Part shown: positions 7,956 to 18,439 of the stretch, one piece after another
Numbering within the stretch: the first letter of the stretch is position 1
Layout of the letters: every line of letters starts with the position of its first letter
Assembly: GCA_002364755.1 (NCBI GenBank)
Contig: DEZI01000030.1
Location: 235,420 to 299,419, forward strand
Length of the DNA: 64,000 nucleotides
Reading direction: 5' to 3'
Source of the DNA: Stenotrophomonas maltophilia
GTDB lineage: Bacteria > Pseudomonadota > Gammaproteobacteria > Xanthomonadales > Xanthomonadaceae
Notes under the pieces: generated by a model
Told to the model about the DNA's origin: nothing
The model's database searches: none
What the model saw: only the letters and a program-made list of their open reading frames with translations
Program-made: the position numbers and the translations under genes

Positions 7956-10343
7956 TCAACCCTCCGGCCCAACGGCCGCTTGTTTGATCGGCGATAGGAT
8001 AGCAGCCGACCGCGCCCGCCCAGCGGCATCCCACCACCGGGCCGCGTGGATACGCTGTTCACGCACCTGCAGCCCTTGTGCACCAAGCCATACGCGGATC
8101 GCGCCGGCGTCGGCCGTGGCCAGCACCTCGGCACCCACGGCCCGCCAGCGCAGGACTACGTCACGTTTCGGGTGGCCGAAGCGGTTCTGGTGGCCGGCCG
8201 AGACCAGCGCCAGCCGGGGCGACACGGCCGCCACCCAGGCCGCCGTCGAGCTGCCGCCACTGCCATGGTGTGGCACCAGCACCACGTCGGCGCGCATGGC
8301 CGCCGCCTGCGCCTGCAGCAGCTGCTGTTCGGCCCGGGCGCCGATGTCGCCGGGCAGCAGCACGACCCCATGGGCACCGGCCACCCGCAGCACGCAGCTG
8401 GCCTCGTTGTCACGTTCGCTGCCATCGGCCGGCGGATGCAGCACCTGGAAATCCACCCCGTCCCACTGCCAGCGCAGGCCCTTCACGCAGGGCTGCGCGC
8501 CCTCGACCTGGCTGCCCGGCGGTGCCAGCACCTGCAGCCCTGGCAGTGCCCGGCGCAGGGCCGGCAGAGCGCCCGCATGGTCGAGATGGTCGTGGCTGAG
8601 CAGCAGCTGCGCTGGCGGTGCCTGCCCCAGCGCGCGCACCGCCGGCAGCAGCACCCGCTCGCGGCCCTCCCCGGCCGGCGGGCCGGCGTCGTACCAGAGC
8701 GCATGCGTGGCGGTGCGCAGCAGCACCGCCGCGCCCTGCCCCACATCGTGCACCAGCACTTCCAGCTCGCCGTGGCGTGGCCCCGGTGCGGCGGGCCACA
8801 GTAGCGGCAGGCACAGCAGCGCGCCCGCCAGGCCGCCGCCTGCCCCTCGCGGCAGCAGCCACCAGAACACCCCGGCAAGGGCCGCCGGGAGCGCCCATTC
8901 CGGCGCCTGCGGCAACCACCACATCGCCTGCGGGTGCTGCGCCAGGGGCTGCAGCAGCCCCCAGCTGAGATCGAACACCCACGCCGCCGCGCGCCACGGC
9001 CACATCCCCGCCCCATCGTGCAGCGCCTGCAGGCCGGTACCGAGCAGGGCCAGCGGCACCACCAGCAGGCTCCACCACGGAATGACCGGCAGGTTGATCA
9101 CCGGCCCCAGCCACGACGTGCCGCCGAACAGCACCACCGCCAGCGGCAGCAGTGCCACGCTGGCCACGGCCTGCCCGGCCAGCGCCGCGCGCAGCATGCC
9201 GCCGACGCCGGACGGCGGCCGCTGCGGCAGGCACCACAGCAGCCACAGCACGCCACCGAAACTGAGCCAGAAGCCTGCCGACAGCACTGACAGCGGAGCC
9301 GGCAGCAGCATCAGCGCGGCCGCCAGGGACAACGCCGGCGCCGTGCCCAGTGGCCGCCGGCTGGCCCGCGCCAGTGCCACCGCAGCGATCATCAGCGCGG
9401 TGCGCACGGTGGGCAGTTCGCTGCCCGCCAGCAGCGTGTAGAACGCGGCCGCCAACGCCGCGGCGCAGGCGGCGGCCTGCGGGCGCGGCCAGGCGCGTGC
9501 CAATGCCGGCCACAGCCCCCACAGGCCCGTGCACAGCAGCGCCGCAAAGCCAGCCACCAGACCGACGTGGAAGCCGGAAATGGCGATCAGGTGGGTCAGG
9601 CCCAGCGCGCGCAGCTGCTCCCAGTCGGCATCGGTCAGGCCGCGGGTATCGCCCACCGCCAGGGCCTGGACGAATCGAGCGGAGGGCCTGCCGACCTGCG
9701 CCGCGATGGCGGTACTGCAACGCTCGCGCCAGGCGGCCAGGCCATGGGCGACGCGCAGCTGTCGTGCGCCTCCGGGATCGCGCACGCTGGCACTACCAGC
9801 CAGGCCATGCAGCAGCGCATGGCGTTCCGCATCAAAGCCCCCCGGATTGATCCGTGAGCGCGGCGGCCGCACGCGCAGCGTCAGCTCCCAATGGGCACCG
9901 GCGTGCAGCGTGTCGCGCAGGGCATCGGGAACCGTGGAACGACGCGGCGCATGCCAGCTGACCTGCAGGCGCCGCCCCTGCAGCGCCGGCCATCCTTCGG
10001 CCTCGGCCACGTCGAACAGGAAACGGCTGTGGTCATCGCGTCGCACCGGCAGGTCGGCGATGCGCCCGCGTACCCGCACATCCTGCGCCGTCGCCGCCGC
10101 CGGCACCTGCTGCTGCAGGGCCATGTGCCCGTGGCAGCCGGCCCAGGCCAGGCCGAACACGGCGGCGGCCGCCGCACGTCCGCGCCACCGCCACGCCCAA
10201 CCCGGCAGGGCCAGCAGCGCCAGGCCGACACACAGCCAACGCGGCGGCAATGCCGGCAGCAGCACGCACGCCAGCGCCCCCAGCACCAGGCCGGCGGCAC
10301 AGGCAGGACCCAGCAGGGGAGCAACCACGGCAACGGTGCGCAT
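7956..10343 (-). CDS. comEC: ComEC/Rec2-family DNA-uptake channel
   Basis: A 795-residue inner-membrane protein for single-stranded DNA uptake in natural transformation. The order is typical: N-terminal membrane/OB-like segment (DUF4131), a central multi-helix competence domain with ALGLTHLIAISGFHVGLVAG, and a C-terminal metallo-beta-lactamase-like domain with LLSHDHLDHAGAL. The metal-binding motif is intact, so the nuclease-like domain may be active. It is the first gene of the run into exbB-exbD-msbA. Xanthomonad genomes place it in the same position. Confidence 0.95.
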   Translation of the reverse strand: MRTVAVVAPLLGPACAAGLVLGALACVLLPALPPRWLCVGLALLALPGWAWRWRGRAAAAAVFGLAWAGCHGHMALQQQVPAAATAQDVRVRGRIADLPVRRDDHSRFLFDVAEAEGWPALQGRRLQVSWHAPRRSTVPDALRDTLHAGAHWELTLRVRPPRSRINPGGFDAERHALLHGLAGSASVRDPGGARQLRVAHGLAAWRERCSTAIAAQVGRPSARFVQALAVGDTRGLTDADWEQLRALGLTHLIAISGFHVGLVAGFAALLCTGLWGLWPALARAWPRPQAAACAAALAAAFYTLLAGSELPTVRTALMIAAVALARASRRPLGTAPALSLAAALMLLPAPLSVLSAGFWLSFGGVLWLLWCLPQRPPSGVGGMLRAALAGQAVASVALLPLAVVLFGGTSWLGPVINLPVIPWWSLLVVPLALLGTGLQALHDGAGMWPWRAAAWVFDLSWGLLQPLAQHPQAMWWLPQAPEWALPAALAGVFWWLLPRGAGGGLAGALLCLPLLWPAAPGPRHGELEVLVHDVGQGAAVLLRTATHALWYDAGPPAGEGRERVLLPAVRALGQAPPAQLLLSHDHLDHAGALPALRRALPGLQVLAPPGSQVEGAQPCVKGLRWQWDGVDFQVLHPPADGSERDNEASCVLRVAGAHGVVLLPGDIGARAEQQLLQAQAAAMRADVVLVPHHGSGGSSTAAWVAAVSPRLALVSAGHQNRFGHPKRDVVLRWRAVGAEVLATADAGAIRVWLGAQGLQVREQRIHAARWWDAAGRARSAAILSPIKQAAVGPEG

Positions 10344-10411
10344 GGGCGCAGCGTCGCCGTGCGGCGGCAGGGCTGCCTATCAGGCAAACCCGCGCGCTGC
10401 TGTGGGCAGGT

Positions 10412-11755
10412 TCAGCGGCGCAGGGTGGCGCGCTGGAAGTTGACCCGGAAGCTGGCGCCACCACCGACCGCTTCGGCCACGCTGACCGTGCCACCGTGGT
10501 GCTGCACGATCTCCTTGACCAGATGCAGCCCCAGTCCGCTGCCACTACCGGCGGCACGCAGGCGATGGAAGGGTTCGAAGATCGCTTCGCGGTCACCCAC
10601 CGGCACGCCCGCGCCCTGGTCGCTGATCTCCAGCAGCCCCTGCGCATCCAGGCGCACGCAGATGGTGCCGCGGCCGCCACCGTGGACGATGGCGTTGTGC
10701 ACCAGGTTGGCCATCACCCGGCCCAGCGCCAGACCATCACCCTGGATCCAGACCGCTGCTTCCGGCGCATCCACTTCGAAGCCATACCCTGCGCCGACCA
10801 CCAGCGGTGCCAGCTCGGCCGCCGATTCACGAACCACGTGGGCCAGATCGACCCGCTGCAGCGTGCTGACGTTGCGGTCCAGCCGCTGCAGGTCGAGCAG
10901 GTGCTCGGCGACATTGCCCAGCCGCGCCACGTCGGTCAGCAGCTGCGACTTCAGTTCACCCTGCGGAAGCTGCGACAGCCGTGCCTGCACAACCGCGATC
11001 GGCACGCGCAGTTCGTGCGCGGCATCGGCCAGGAACTTGTCGCGCGCGGCGTAGCCCTGCTGCACCTTGTCGATGGCATCGTTGAAGGCACTCACCAGGG
11101 GCGCGACTTCGGTGGAAACCAGCTGTTCGTCCAGGCGCGCACCGGGCTGGCCGATGTCCAGCTCCTTGGCCTGCTGCGCCAGCCGGCGCACCCCTCGCAT
11201 CGCACGATGGATGACGGTGGGCATCACCAGCAGAGTGACCACGATCAGTGGCAGGAAGAACCAGAAACCGATCAGCCGCAGCACCATCAGCGCGCCATCG
11301 AGCAGCCCGCCCTTCGGCGCGCCACCGGCCATCACGGTGATGCGACGTCCATCCTCGATGCGCACCATCACCCGCGCCACGTCCAGGTAGGGCGGCACCA
11401 GCGATCCGACTTCGGTGGCCCCCAATGCCGGCAGCCGCGCCAGCAGCGGTGCGTGCAGCGCGGGCACCTTGCCGCGCTCCAGCCAGATGCCGCGGTCATC
11501 GACGGCGACGAACCACAGGTTGCCACCGGCGCGCGCGTTCAACGCCTGCCAGCGCGGCTCGTCCAGCACCAGATGCGCGCCCTGGCTGTGCACGGCCTTG
11601 GCGACGTCCTCGGCGGTGAACATGTCCATGCCCCAGGATTCCTTGTCACCCCAGGTCAGGATCAGCGCCACCACCGCGAACAGCACGGTGAACGCCTGTG
11701 CCAGGAACAGGCGCCAGGCCAGGCCGAGGGTGATCGAACGGATCTGCCTGGCCAT
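10412..11755 (-). CDS. Two-component sensor histidine kinase
   Basis: A 447-residue membrane sensor kinase. A transmembrane helix at about 9-32 (FLAQAFTVLFAVVALIL), a periplasmic sensor of about 130 residues and a second helix (FWFFLPLIVVTLLVM) are followed by HAMP, the H-box DAAHELRVPIA, the N-box NLVHNAIVHG and the G-boxes DQGAGVP and GSGLGLHLVKEI. All catalytic boxes are intact. The ATG at 11755 starts one base after the regulator stop; an in-frame extension upstream to 11887 overlaps the regulator and is not credible. The signal is unknown; the divergent MipA/OmpV gene suggests envelope or cationic stress. Confidence 0.93.
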   Translation of the reverse strand: MARQIRSITLGLAWRLFLAQAFTVLFAVVALILTWGDKESWGMDMFTAEDVAKAVHSQGAHLVLDEPRWQALNARAGGNLWFVAVDDRGIWLERGKVPALHAPLLARLPALGATEVGSLVPPYLDVARVMVRIEDGRRITVMAGGAPKGGLLDGALMVLRLIGFWFFLPLIVVTLLVMPTVIHRAMRGVRRLAQQAKELDIGQPGARLDEQLVSTEVAPLVSAFNDAIDKVQQGYAARDKFLADAAHELRVPIAVVQARLSQLPQGELKSQLLTDVARLGNVAEHLLDLQRLDRNVSTLQRVDLAHVVRESAAELAPLVVGAGYGFEVDAPEAAVWIQGDGLALGRVMANLVHNAIVHGGGRGTICVRLDAQGLLEISDQGAGVPVGDREAIFEPFHRLRAAGSGSGLGLHLVKEIVQHHGGTVSVAEAVGGGASFRVNFQRATLRR

Positions 11756-11756
11756 C

Positions 11757-12428
11757 TCAGGCCTCCGCCAACAGATAGCCGACGCCGCGGATGACGTGGA
11801 TCTCCACGCCCGCGCCCGCCTGCTGCAGCGCCTTGCGCAGCTTGGAGATATGCGCATCCAGTGCGTTGGACTGGATCTCATCGTCAAAGCCGTACACCGC
11901 CGCCTCCAATGCGCTGCGGGTGACCGTGCGCCCCTGGCGCATCGCCAGCGCCTGCAGCACCAGTACCTGGCGCCGCGGCAGGGTCAGCAGCTGGCCATCC
12001 ACCTGCGCCTGCAGCGATTCGAAATCAAACTCGAAATTGCCCAGCCGCAGGCTCGGCGTGACCATCGCCGACGGCCGCCGAGAGACCGCGCGGATGCGCG
12101 CCATCAGTTCTTCGATCGCCACGGGCTTGACCAGGTAGTCGTCGGCGCCGACATCGAGCCCCTCCACCTTGTCCGACAACGTGCCCTTGGCGGTCAGCAT
12201 GATCACCGCGATATTCGGCCGCAGCGCACGCGCGGTGGCAACGAAACCGGCGCCATCTCCATCGGGCAGCTGGCGATCGAGCAGCAGCAGCTGGTGCACG
12301 GGTTCGCGCAGGGCCAGCGCCGCCTCGGCCAGGCTGCCGACCACGTCGGCGACCACGCCCTGGCGTTCGAGGCCCGACTGCAGGGCCCGTGAGAGATCGG
12401 GATCGTCTTCCACCAGGAGGATGCGCAT
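11757..12428 (-). CDS. OmpR-family response regulator
   Basis: A 223-residue DNA-binding regulator. The receiver domain has Asp8/Asp9, the phospho-acceptor Asp51 in LLLLDRQLPDGDG, the TAK segment and Lys101 in DDYLVKPVA. The C-terminal winged helix ends in DAHISKLRKAL...IRGVGYLL, typical of OmpR/PhoP. The ATG at 12428 follows AGGAGG on the coding strand; the much longer open frame upstream (to 13706) is antisense to mipA and is not used. It is paired with the kinase one base downstream and divergent from mipA. Confidence 0.95.
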   Translation of the reverse strand: MRILLVEDDPDLSRALQSGLERQGVVADVVGSLAEAALALREPVHQLLLLDRQLPDGDGAGFVATARALRPNIAVIMLTAKGTLSDKVEGLDVGADDYLVKPVAIEELMARIRAVSRRPSAMVTPSLRLGNFEFDFESLQAQVDGQLLTLPRRQVLVLQALAMRQGRTVTRSALEAAVYGFDDEIQSNALDAHISKLRKALQQAGAGVEIHVIRGVGYLLAEA

Positions 12429-12511
12429 CGTGGGCTCGGCTACCGGGAACGCTGCCGATGATAGTGCCTGCCGTGCACCAATGAGGCCTTTGCGCGGACA
12501 TTGCCGTGGCG

Positions 12512-12529
12512 CAATGTTCCGACAATGTT
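12512..12529. promoter_or_regulatory. Candidate response-regulator direct-repeat site
   Basis: In the divergent gap between the response regulator and the MipA gene the heptamer CAATGTT occurs twice, at 12512-12518 and 12523-12529, exactly 11 bases apart. An inverted ACATTGC/GCAATGT pair lies just upstream (12498-12517). OmpR/PhoP-type regulators commonly bind direct repeats one helical turn apart, so this is a candidate operator for the neighbouring regulator. Inference from spacing only. Confidence 0.45.
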
Positions 12530-12572
12530 GCACGGTCAGGATGCAACGCGGTTCCCTGCGAAGTTCCCCTCG

Positions 12573-13340
12573 ATGCTCCCTTTGCCCCCTGCCCTGCTGC
12601 GCCCCCTGCTGTGCACCGTCGTTCTCTCCACGCCGCTGCTGGCGAGCGCCCAGGAACAGGCACTGGGCGCGCAGGCCGGCATCACCTTCGGCGCGACCAC
12701 CGGTGCGTACGCGCACTACGATGACAAGCCGCTGGTGGTGCCGGCGCTTGCATGGCAGGGCAAGCGCTTCCATGCCAGCCCCGGCTCGCTGGGCATGTAC
12801 CTGTACAAGGAACAGGGCCTGCGCGTTTCCGCGGTGGTCACGCCGTACACGCTGCGCTTCAAGACCGATGACGTGAACGATGCGAAGCTGCGCCGCCTGC
12901 ACAGCCGGCAGATGTCGGCCATGGCCGGCGTCAGCGCCGAGTACAGCGCCGACTGGGGTGCCCTGTCGGCCAGCGTCAAGCGCGAGGTCAGCGGCCACGG
13001 TGGCGGCCTCGAATCCAGCCTGTATTACAGCTATCCCATCCAGGCCGGGCGCTTCACCTGGGTGCCGCGCGTGGGCGTGGTGCACAGCAGTGCACGCCTG
13101 CTCGACTACTACTACGGCATCAGCGACGAGGAAGCCCTGCGCTCCGGCCTGGCCGCCTATTCGCCGGGCAGCGCTACTTCGCCGGGCCTGCAGATCGCAG
13201 TCACCACTCCGCTGGGCACGAAGTGGCGCGCCACCGGCGTGGTCGCCAGCCAGTGGTTCGGTGATGCGGTGAAGGACAGTCCGATGGCCCGCCGCGGCGC
13301 GCAGAACTCCGCCTTCATTTCCCTGCTGCGCGCGTTCTGA
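12573..13340 (+). CDS. MipA/OmpV-family outer-membrane protein
   Basis: A 255-residue precursor with a signal peptide ending ASA-QE near residue 26 and a beta-rich barrel sequence typical of the MipA/OmpV family (paired aromatic strands, VTPYTLRFKTDD, YYYGISDEEA, final aromatic residue F). Family members act as murein-synthesis scaffolds or outer-membrane proteins induced by cationic peptides and kanamycin in other bacteria; the role here is inferred. The ATG at 12573 places the signal peptide at the start; the frame opens earlier at 12501 but that part is not signal-like. Divergent from a two-component system that probably controls it. Confidence 0.88.
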   Translation: MLPLPPALLRPLLCTVVLSTPLLASAQEQALGAQAGITFGATTGAYAHYDDKPLVVPALAWQGKRFHASPGSLGMYLYKEQGLRVSAVVTPYTLRFKTDDVNDAKLRRLHSRQMSAMAGVSAEYSADWGALSASVKREVSGHGGGLESSLYYSYPIQAGRFTWVPRVGVVHSSARLLDYYYGISDEEALRSGLAAYSPGSATSPGLQIAVTTPLGTKWRATGVVASQWFGDAVKDSPMARRGAQNSAFISLLRAF

Positions 13341-13372
13341 TCGCGCGCCGTGCAACGGACAAGGACACCCCC

Positions 13373-13660
13373 ATGGCCTCCGTCTCCCTCCCCACCGATG
13401 CGCAGGCCATCCTGCGCGCGCCCGACCTGGACAGTGCCGAGCAGGCCTACCTCGGCCTGATGCCGGACCAGGCCCACATCGACGCGCTGGTGCGCCGCGC
13501 ACTGGGCCTGTCGCGTGTTGCCGATGCGGCCCGCGGCTATGCCCTGTCGATGACCCTGGTCGGCCTGCGGCTGCAGGAACTGGAGATGGACGAGCCCTGC
13601 GCCACGGCGCACCGCCAGTCGACGCTGCGCAACCTCCGCCAGGTCTACGCCGCGGCCTGA
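13373..13660 (+). CDS. Small conserved-type hypothetical protein
   Basis: A 95-residue, mostly helical soluble protein with no signal peptide or membrane helix and no motif that I recognise. It starts 32 bases after mipA with a good AAGGA Shine-Dalgarno sequence eight bases before the ATG, so it is probably translated and may be co-transcribed with mipA. Function unknown. Confidence 0.7.
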   Translation: MASVSLPTDAQAILRAPDLDSAEQAYLGLMPDQAHIDALVRRALGLSRVADAARGYALSMTLVGLRLQELEMDEPCATAHRQSTLRNLRQVYAAA

Positions 13661-13813
13661 GCGGCGCTGCCGGCGCGCGGATCAGCCCGCCAGCGCACGG
13701 ATTCATCCCCGCAGCGAGCCCTTGGCACGCACATTTCCCCGCTTCGTCGCATGCCGGTATCGATCCGCCAGCGCCGGTGACACGCTGGACTCCCTTCTCC
13801 GGAGCACCGCGCC

Positions 13814-14080
13814 ATGCCGATGCTTGCCCTGCTGCTGTTGCACGCGGTCCTGTCCAGCGTCGGCAGCGGCAGCCCGGCTGCGGGCCAGGCGCTCCCTGCC
13901 GGGCTGACCCCTGCCAGCCCCGACGATCTCTGCCTGCAGGTGCGCCTGCGCCAGGACAGCATGCTGCGCTGGGAGCGCGGCGCAGGCGGGAAGACGCATG
14001 CCCTGGGTGTGGTGCACCAGGTCGAGGGCCACTGGCAGCTGCGTCACCGCTTCAACATCGGCGCATCGGACGCGCACTGA
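13814..14080 (+). CDS. Small putative secreted protein
   Basis: An 88-residue ORF with a short hydrophobic start (MLALLLLHAVLSSV) resembling a signal peptide, then a compact polar region with one cysteine. CGGAG precedes the ATG. The upstream region shares short blocks (GATTCATCC, CCGGTGACA) with that of the next gene, suggesting common control or a duplicated leader. No family recognised. Confidence 0.55.
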   Translation: MPMLALLLLHAVLSSVGSGSPAAGQALPAGLTPASPDDLCLQVRLRQDSMLRWERGAGGKTHALGVVHQVEGHWQLRHRFNIGASDAH

Positions 14081-14149
14081 TCGCCAGCCGCGATTCATCC
14101 TCGCCAGCACGCCCGGTGACAGCATGATGCCCTCTCGAAAGGAAGCGCC

Positions 14150-14629
14150 ATGAAGACCCGGATCGTTGCCCATGTATTGTTGTTGCCTGCCGTCGCGCTG
14201 CTTGCCGCCTGCTGCCCGTTCGGCAGCGAGATCCGCACCCGCCCGGTCTACGCAAACCCACAGCTGACGCCTGCCGCATCGCGCTCGCTGGTCGCCGACT
14301 GTGATCGCCAGGGCGCGCAGCTGCGCCGCCAGCTGGAGGCGGTGCATGTGGAAAACGCCAGGCAGGAATGCGCGCTGCCGCAGCCATTCGTGGACTATCG
14401 CTTCGTCAATGCCATGGGCGAGGCCGTTTCGCCAGAGCGCGCCATCGAGGCACGCGCCGACCACGCACAGCGCGTCTGCACTGCGGCGCAGGGCAAGGAC
14501 AGCGCGCTGGACGCGCTGTGCCCGGACTGCCGCAGCAAAGCCGAGGAGCGCGTGCAGCAGTGCCGCACGGACAAGGGCCTGGTGCGCAGCGAGCGACCGG
14601 TGCGGATGTGCAGCATGATGCAGTTCTGA
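14150..14629 (+). CDS. Putative cysteine-rich lipoprotein
   Basis: A 159-residue protein with a signal peptide ending in a lipobox (LLAAC, Cys at about residue 21), so it is probably a lipoprotein; a second Cys follows directly. The mature part is helical and contains several cysteines (DCDRQ, QECAL, RVCTA, CPDC, QQCRT, MCSMM) that could form disulfides. AAGGA lies well placed before the ATG. It is followed by a strong terminator. Function unknown. Confidence 0.72.
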   Translation: MKTRIVAHVLLLPAVALLAACCPFGSEIRTRPVYANPQLTPAASRSLVADCDRQGAQLRRQLEAVHVENARQECALPQPFVDYRFVNAMGEAVSPERAIEARADHAQRVCTAAQGKDSALDALCPDCRSKAEERVQQCRTDKGLVRSERPVRMCSMMQF

Positions 14630-14648
14630 GGGCCGGAAGCCAGGCAAC

Positions 14649-14680
14649 AAAAAAGCCGACCCGTCGGGCCGGCTTTTTCT
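14649..14680. terminator. Bidirectional-type terminator
   Basis: A hairpin with AAAAAGCCG..CCC and GGG.CGGCTTTTT arms (one mismatch) and a GTC loop. It is A-rich on one side and T-rich on the other, so it can end both the lipoprotein gene (plus) and the tRNA-Val transcript (minus). Confidence 0.85.
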
Positions 14681-14715
14681 TTGCCACCGCTGCACCGGCA
14701 ATGCCGGGAGCCAGG

Positions 14716-14790
14716 TGGTGGGCGGTACAGGGTTCGAACCTGTGACCCCTACCATGTCAAGGTAGTGCTCTACCGCTGAGCTAACCGCCC
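14716..14790 (-). tRNA. tRNA-Val(GAC), copy 2 in transcription order
   Basis: A 75-base cloverleaf on the minus strand with acceptor GGGCGGT/ACCGCCC, D arm GCTCAGC, anticodon GAC in CTTGACATG, T arm GGTTCGAACC and an encoded CCA. GAC reads valine codons. It is identical over its whole length to the copy at 14890-14964 and is transcribed after it. Confidence 0.96.
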
Positions 14791-14828
14791 ATCTTGTTCG
14801 TGCCGCCCGAAGGCAGGCCTTGCTACGT

Positions 14829-14856
14829 AAAAACCCGGCGCCAGGGCCGGGCTTTT
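14829..14856 (-). terminator. Terminator or processing hairpin between the tRNA-Val copies
   Basis: On the minus strand a CCCGGC/GCCGGG stem is preceded by AAAAG and followed by TTTTTACG. It lies between the two tRNA-Val genes and could partly terminate or separate them. Confidence 0.5.
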
Positions 14857-14889
14857 CAAGTCACGACAGCCCCTCTGAAAGGAACTTCG

Positions 14890-14964
14890 TGGTGGGCGGT
14901 ACAGGGTTCGAACCTGTGACCCCTACCATGTCAAGGTAGTGCTCTACCGCTGAGCTAACCGCCC
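14890..14964 (-). tRNA. tRNA-Val(GAC), copy 1 in transcription order
   Basis: The same 75-base tRNA as at 14716-14790, with anticodon GAC and encoded CCA. It is nearest to the promoter at 15009-15037. The identity stops at the tRNA borders, so the tRNA body rather than a larger segment is duplicated. Confidence 0.96.
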
Positions 14965-15008
14965 GTTTTGCTTCTGCATCTCCGCGATTGCGTCGGTGCA
15001 GGCCGCGT

Positions 15009-15037
15009 ATATTACGGATGCCGACAGGTAAGCGCAA
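15009..15037 (-). promoter_or_regulatory. Sigma-70-type promoter for the tRNA-Val pair
   Basis: On the minus strand TTGCGC (15037-15032), a 17-base spacer and TAATAT (15014-15009) form a near-consensus promoter. The predicted transcription start is about 35-40 bases before the first tRNA. Confidence 0.7.
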
Positions 15038-15068
15038 CACTTTTGTGAAGATTGCCGCGCTACCGTGT

Positions 15069-17090
<2,022 letters not shown>

Positions 17091-17240
17091 GGTATTGCCA
17101 GGTCCCGGGAATGATGATTATAGCGGCCGGTCTGGTGACGGCCGGTTGAGGAAAGCACCGGTCGTCAGGGGAGTGTCTGCCTGATGGTGCCGTACTTCGC
17201 CAGGGTCCACCGTTGGAGCCCCGGCCCGAGGAATCTCCGC

Positions 17241-17765
17241 ATGGCCCGTCCGGCTCCACGCAATGCAGGCCTGAGCCTGCCTGAATGCCTCGCAGCGCTG
17301 AGCGTTCTGGCCGTAGTGGCCGCGCTCTGCTTTCCCGCCCTCGGCTCGCTGTTGTACAGCCTGCGGGCTGACGCGCTGCGCATGACGCTGCACACAAGTC
17401 TCAACCGGGCCCGCTACGAGGCCATCACACGTAGAGAACTCATTGGGGTCTGCGCAAGCGCGGATGGGCTGCAGTGCAGCCCAGACTGGGGCGAGGGCTG
17501 GATCATGTACCGCAGTGGCATCCACCGCCGTCCCCCGGCCTCAGCTGCAGATGTCCTGGCACACCACCAGGAGCGCAGCGGGCTTCAGCTAAGCGCGCAT
17601 GGCACCGAAGGTCGGCCGCAACTGTTTTTCCAGGCAGATGGCCGCAGCCCCGGAGCCAATGCAACCCTGCGCATCTGCCACGACGGCCGGCAACTAGGCC
17701 AGGTGGTGATCAACAACGGTGGACGCACCCGAAGCACGAGAATCGTGACGCCCACGCCGTGCTGA
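17241..17765 (+). CDS. GspH/FimT-type prepilin-like protein
   Basis: A 174-residue pseudopilin-like protein. The leader ends in Gly followed by LSLPE, matching the prepilin peptidase site with Glu at +5, then a hydrophobic helix (CLAALSVLAVVAALCFPALGSLL) and a globular GspH-like domain with cysteines (GVCASADGLQC, RICHDG, PTPC). The pattern resembles FimT minor pilins. It stands alone, divergent from uvrB and separate from the pilus tip operon that starts further on. The ATG at 17241 is used because it gives a short basic leader; an upstream in-frame start at 17184 would lengthen the leader to about 29 residues. Confidence 0.82.
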   Translation: MARPAPRNAGLSLPECLAALSVLAVVAALCFPALGSLLYSLRADALRMTLHTSLNRARYEAITRRELIGVCASADGLQCSPDWGEGWIMYRSGIHRRPPASAADVLAHHQERSGLQLSAHGTEGRPQLFFQADGRSPGANATLRICHDGRQLGQVVINNGGRTRSTRIVTPTPC

Positions 17766-17807
17766 GTGCTGCATCGCCGCCGTGATGGCAGGCCGTTGCA
17801 AAAAACA

Positions 17808-17830
17808 AAAGCCGCGAATTCTCGCGGCTT
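17808..17830 (-). terminator. Terminator of tRNA-Asn
   Basis: On the minus strand a perfect AAGCCGCGA/TCGCGGCTT stem with a four-base loop is followed by TTGTTTTTT. It sits ten bases after the tRNA-Asn 3' end. It may also serve the prepilin gene from the plus side. Confidence 0.85.
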
Positions 17831-17840
17831 CTGCAGGATA

Positions 17841-17917
17841 TGGCGCCCGAAGTTGGACTCGAACCAACGACCCCCTGATTAACAGTCAAGTGCTCTAACC
17901 GGCTGAGCTATTCGGGC
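17841..17917 (-). tRNA. tRNA-Asn(GTT)
   Basis: A 77-base cloverleaf with acceptor GCCCGAA/TTCGGGC, anticodon GTT in GACTGTTAATC, T arm GGTTCGAGTCC and encoded CCA. It is flanked by its own promoter and terminator. No attachment-site duplication was seen at its 3' end. Confidence 0.96.
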
Positions 17918-17927
17918 GGGGAGGCGC

Positions 17928-17956
17928 ATTCTAGACGCTGTATCAGCGAGATGCAA
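17928..17956 (-). promoter_or_regulatory. Sigma-70-type promoter for tRNA-Asn
   Basis: On the minus strand TTGCAT, a 17-base spacer and TAGAAT, with the tRNA 5' end 11 bases past the -10 hexamer. Confidence 0.7.
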
Positions 17957-17993
17957 CACCCGCACGTCCAGCGCCTGCCAGCGCCCCCGGCGG

Positions 17994-18425
17994 CTACCAG
18001 CAACCTGGCACGGTCGCCTCCGCTGGTGTTTTCACGCCCGCCTGGTTGATGCTCAGGGTTCCGCACTTGTCCCTGTTCTGACCTGTTGCCGTCGAGGGCG
18101 TCGCTGTCACTGTGAATGTCGACTGCGTACCGCTGAAGCTGATCGTGTAGTGGCTGCTGCCGCCATCACGTGGCGAACGAGTAAACGGCAACGTGAAACC
18201 CGAGTAGGTGTTGTTGACTGTGTGGAAGCGTTCAGCCAGCTGAGTGACTTCCGCGATATCCGCCTTGGCCTGCCCGCGCCTGGATTTTCGGACCTGCTCG
18301 TTGTAACTCGGGTAGGCAATGGCGGCGAGGATGGCCACAACTGCCACGACGATCATCAGCTCGATCAGGGTGAACCCGCGCTCGGTGTGTGGTCGACGAT
18401 CGAGGAAACAGGGGCGTGAATGCAT
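17994..18425 (-). CDS. pilE: Type IV minor pilin PilE-like
   Basis: A 143-residue prepilin. A basic leader ends RG with GFTLIELMIVV, the canonical cleavage site and Glu5, followed by the pilin helix (AVVAILAAIAYPSYNEQVRKS) and a small C-terminal domain closed by cysteines (DKCGTL ... PGCW). It is the last gene of the operon. The ATG at 18425 has TGGAG seven bases before it; an alternative ATG at 18443 overlaps the pilY1 stop by ATGA and would add six residues. In the pseudomonad/xanthomonad layout PilE joins the minor pilin tip complex. Confidence 0.92.
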   Translation of the reverse strand: MHSRPCFLDRRPHTERGFTLIELMIVVAVVAILAAIAYPSYNEQVRKSRRGQAKADIAEVTQLAERFHTVNNTYSGFTLPFTRSPRDGGSSHYTISFSGTQSTFTVTATPSTATGQNRDKCGTLSINQAGVKTPAEATVPGCW

Positions 18426-18439
18426 TGAATGCTCCAGAG

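Noticed and set aside
12429..13706. In-frame N-terminal extension of the response regulator
   Set aside because: It is antisense to mipA; the receiver domain begins exactly at the ATG at 12428 with AGGAGG.
14716..14964. tRNA-Val pair as a mobile-element duplication
   Set aside because: Identity stops at the tRNA borders and both share one promoter; tandem tRNA duplication is ordinary.
17841..17917. Integration site at tRNA-Asn
   Set aside because: No duplicated tRNA end, integrase or island was found on either side.
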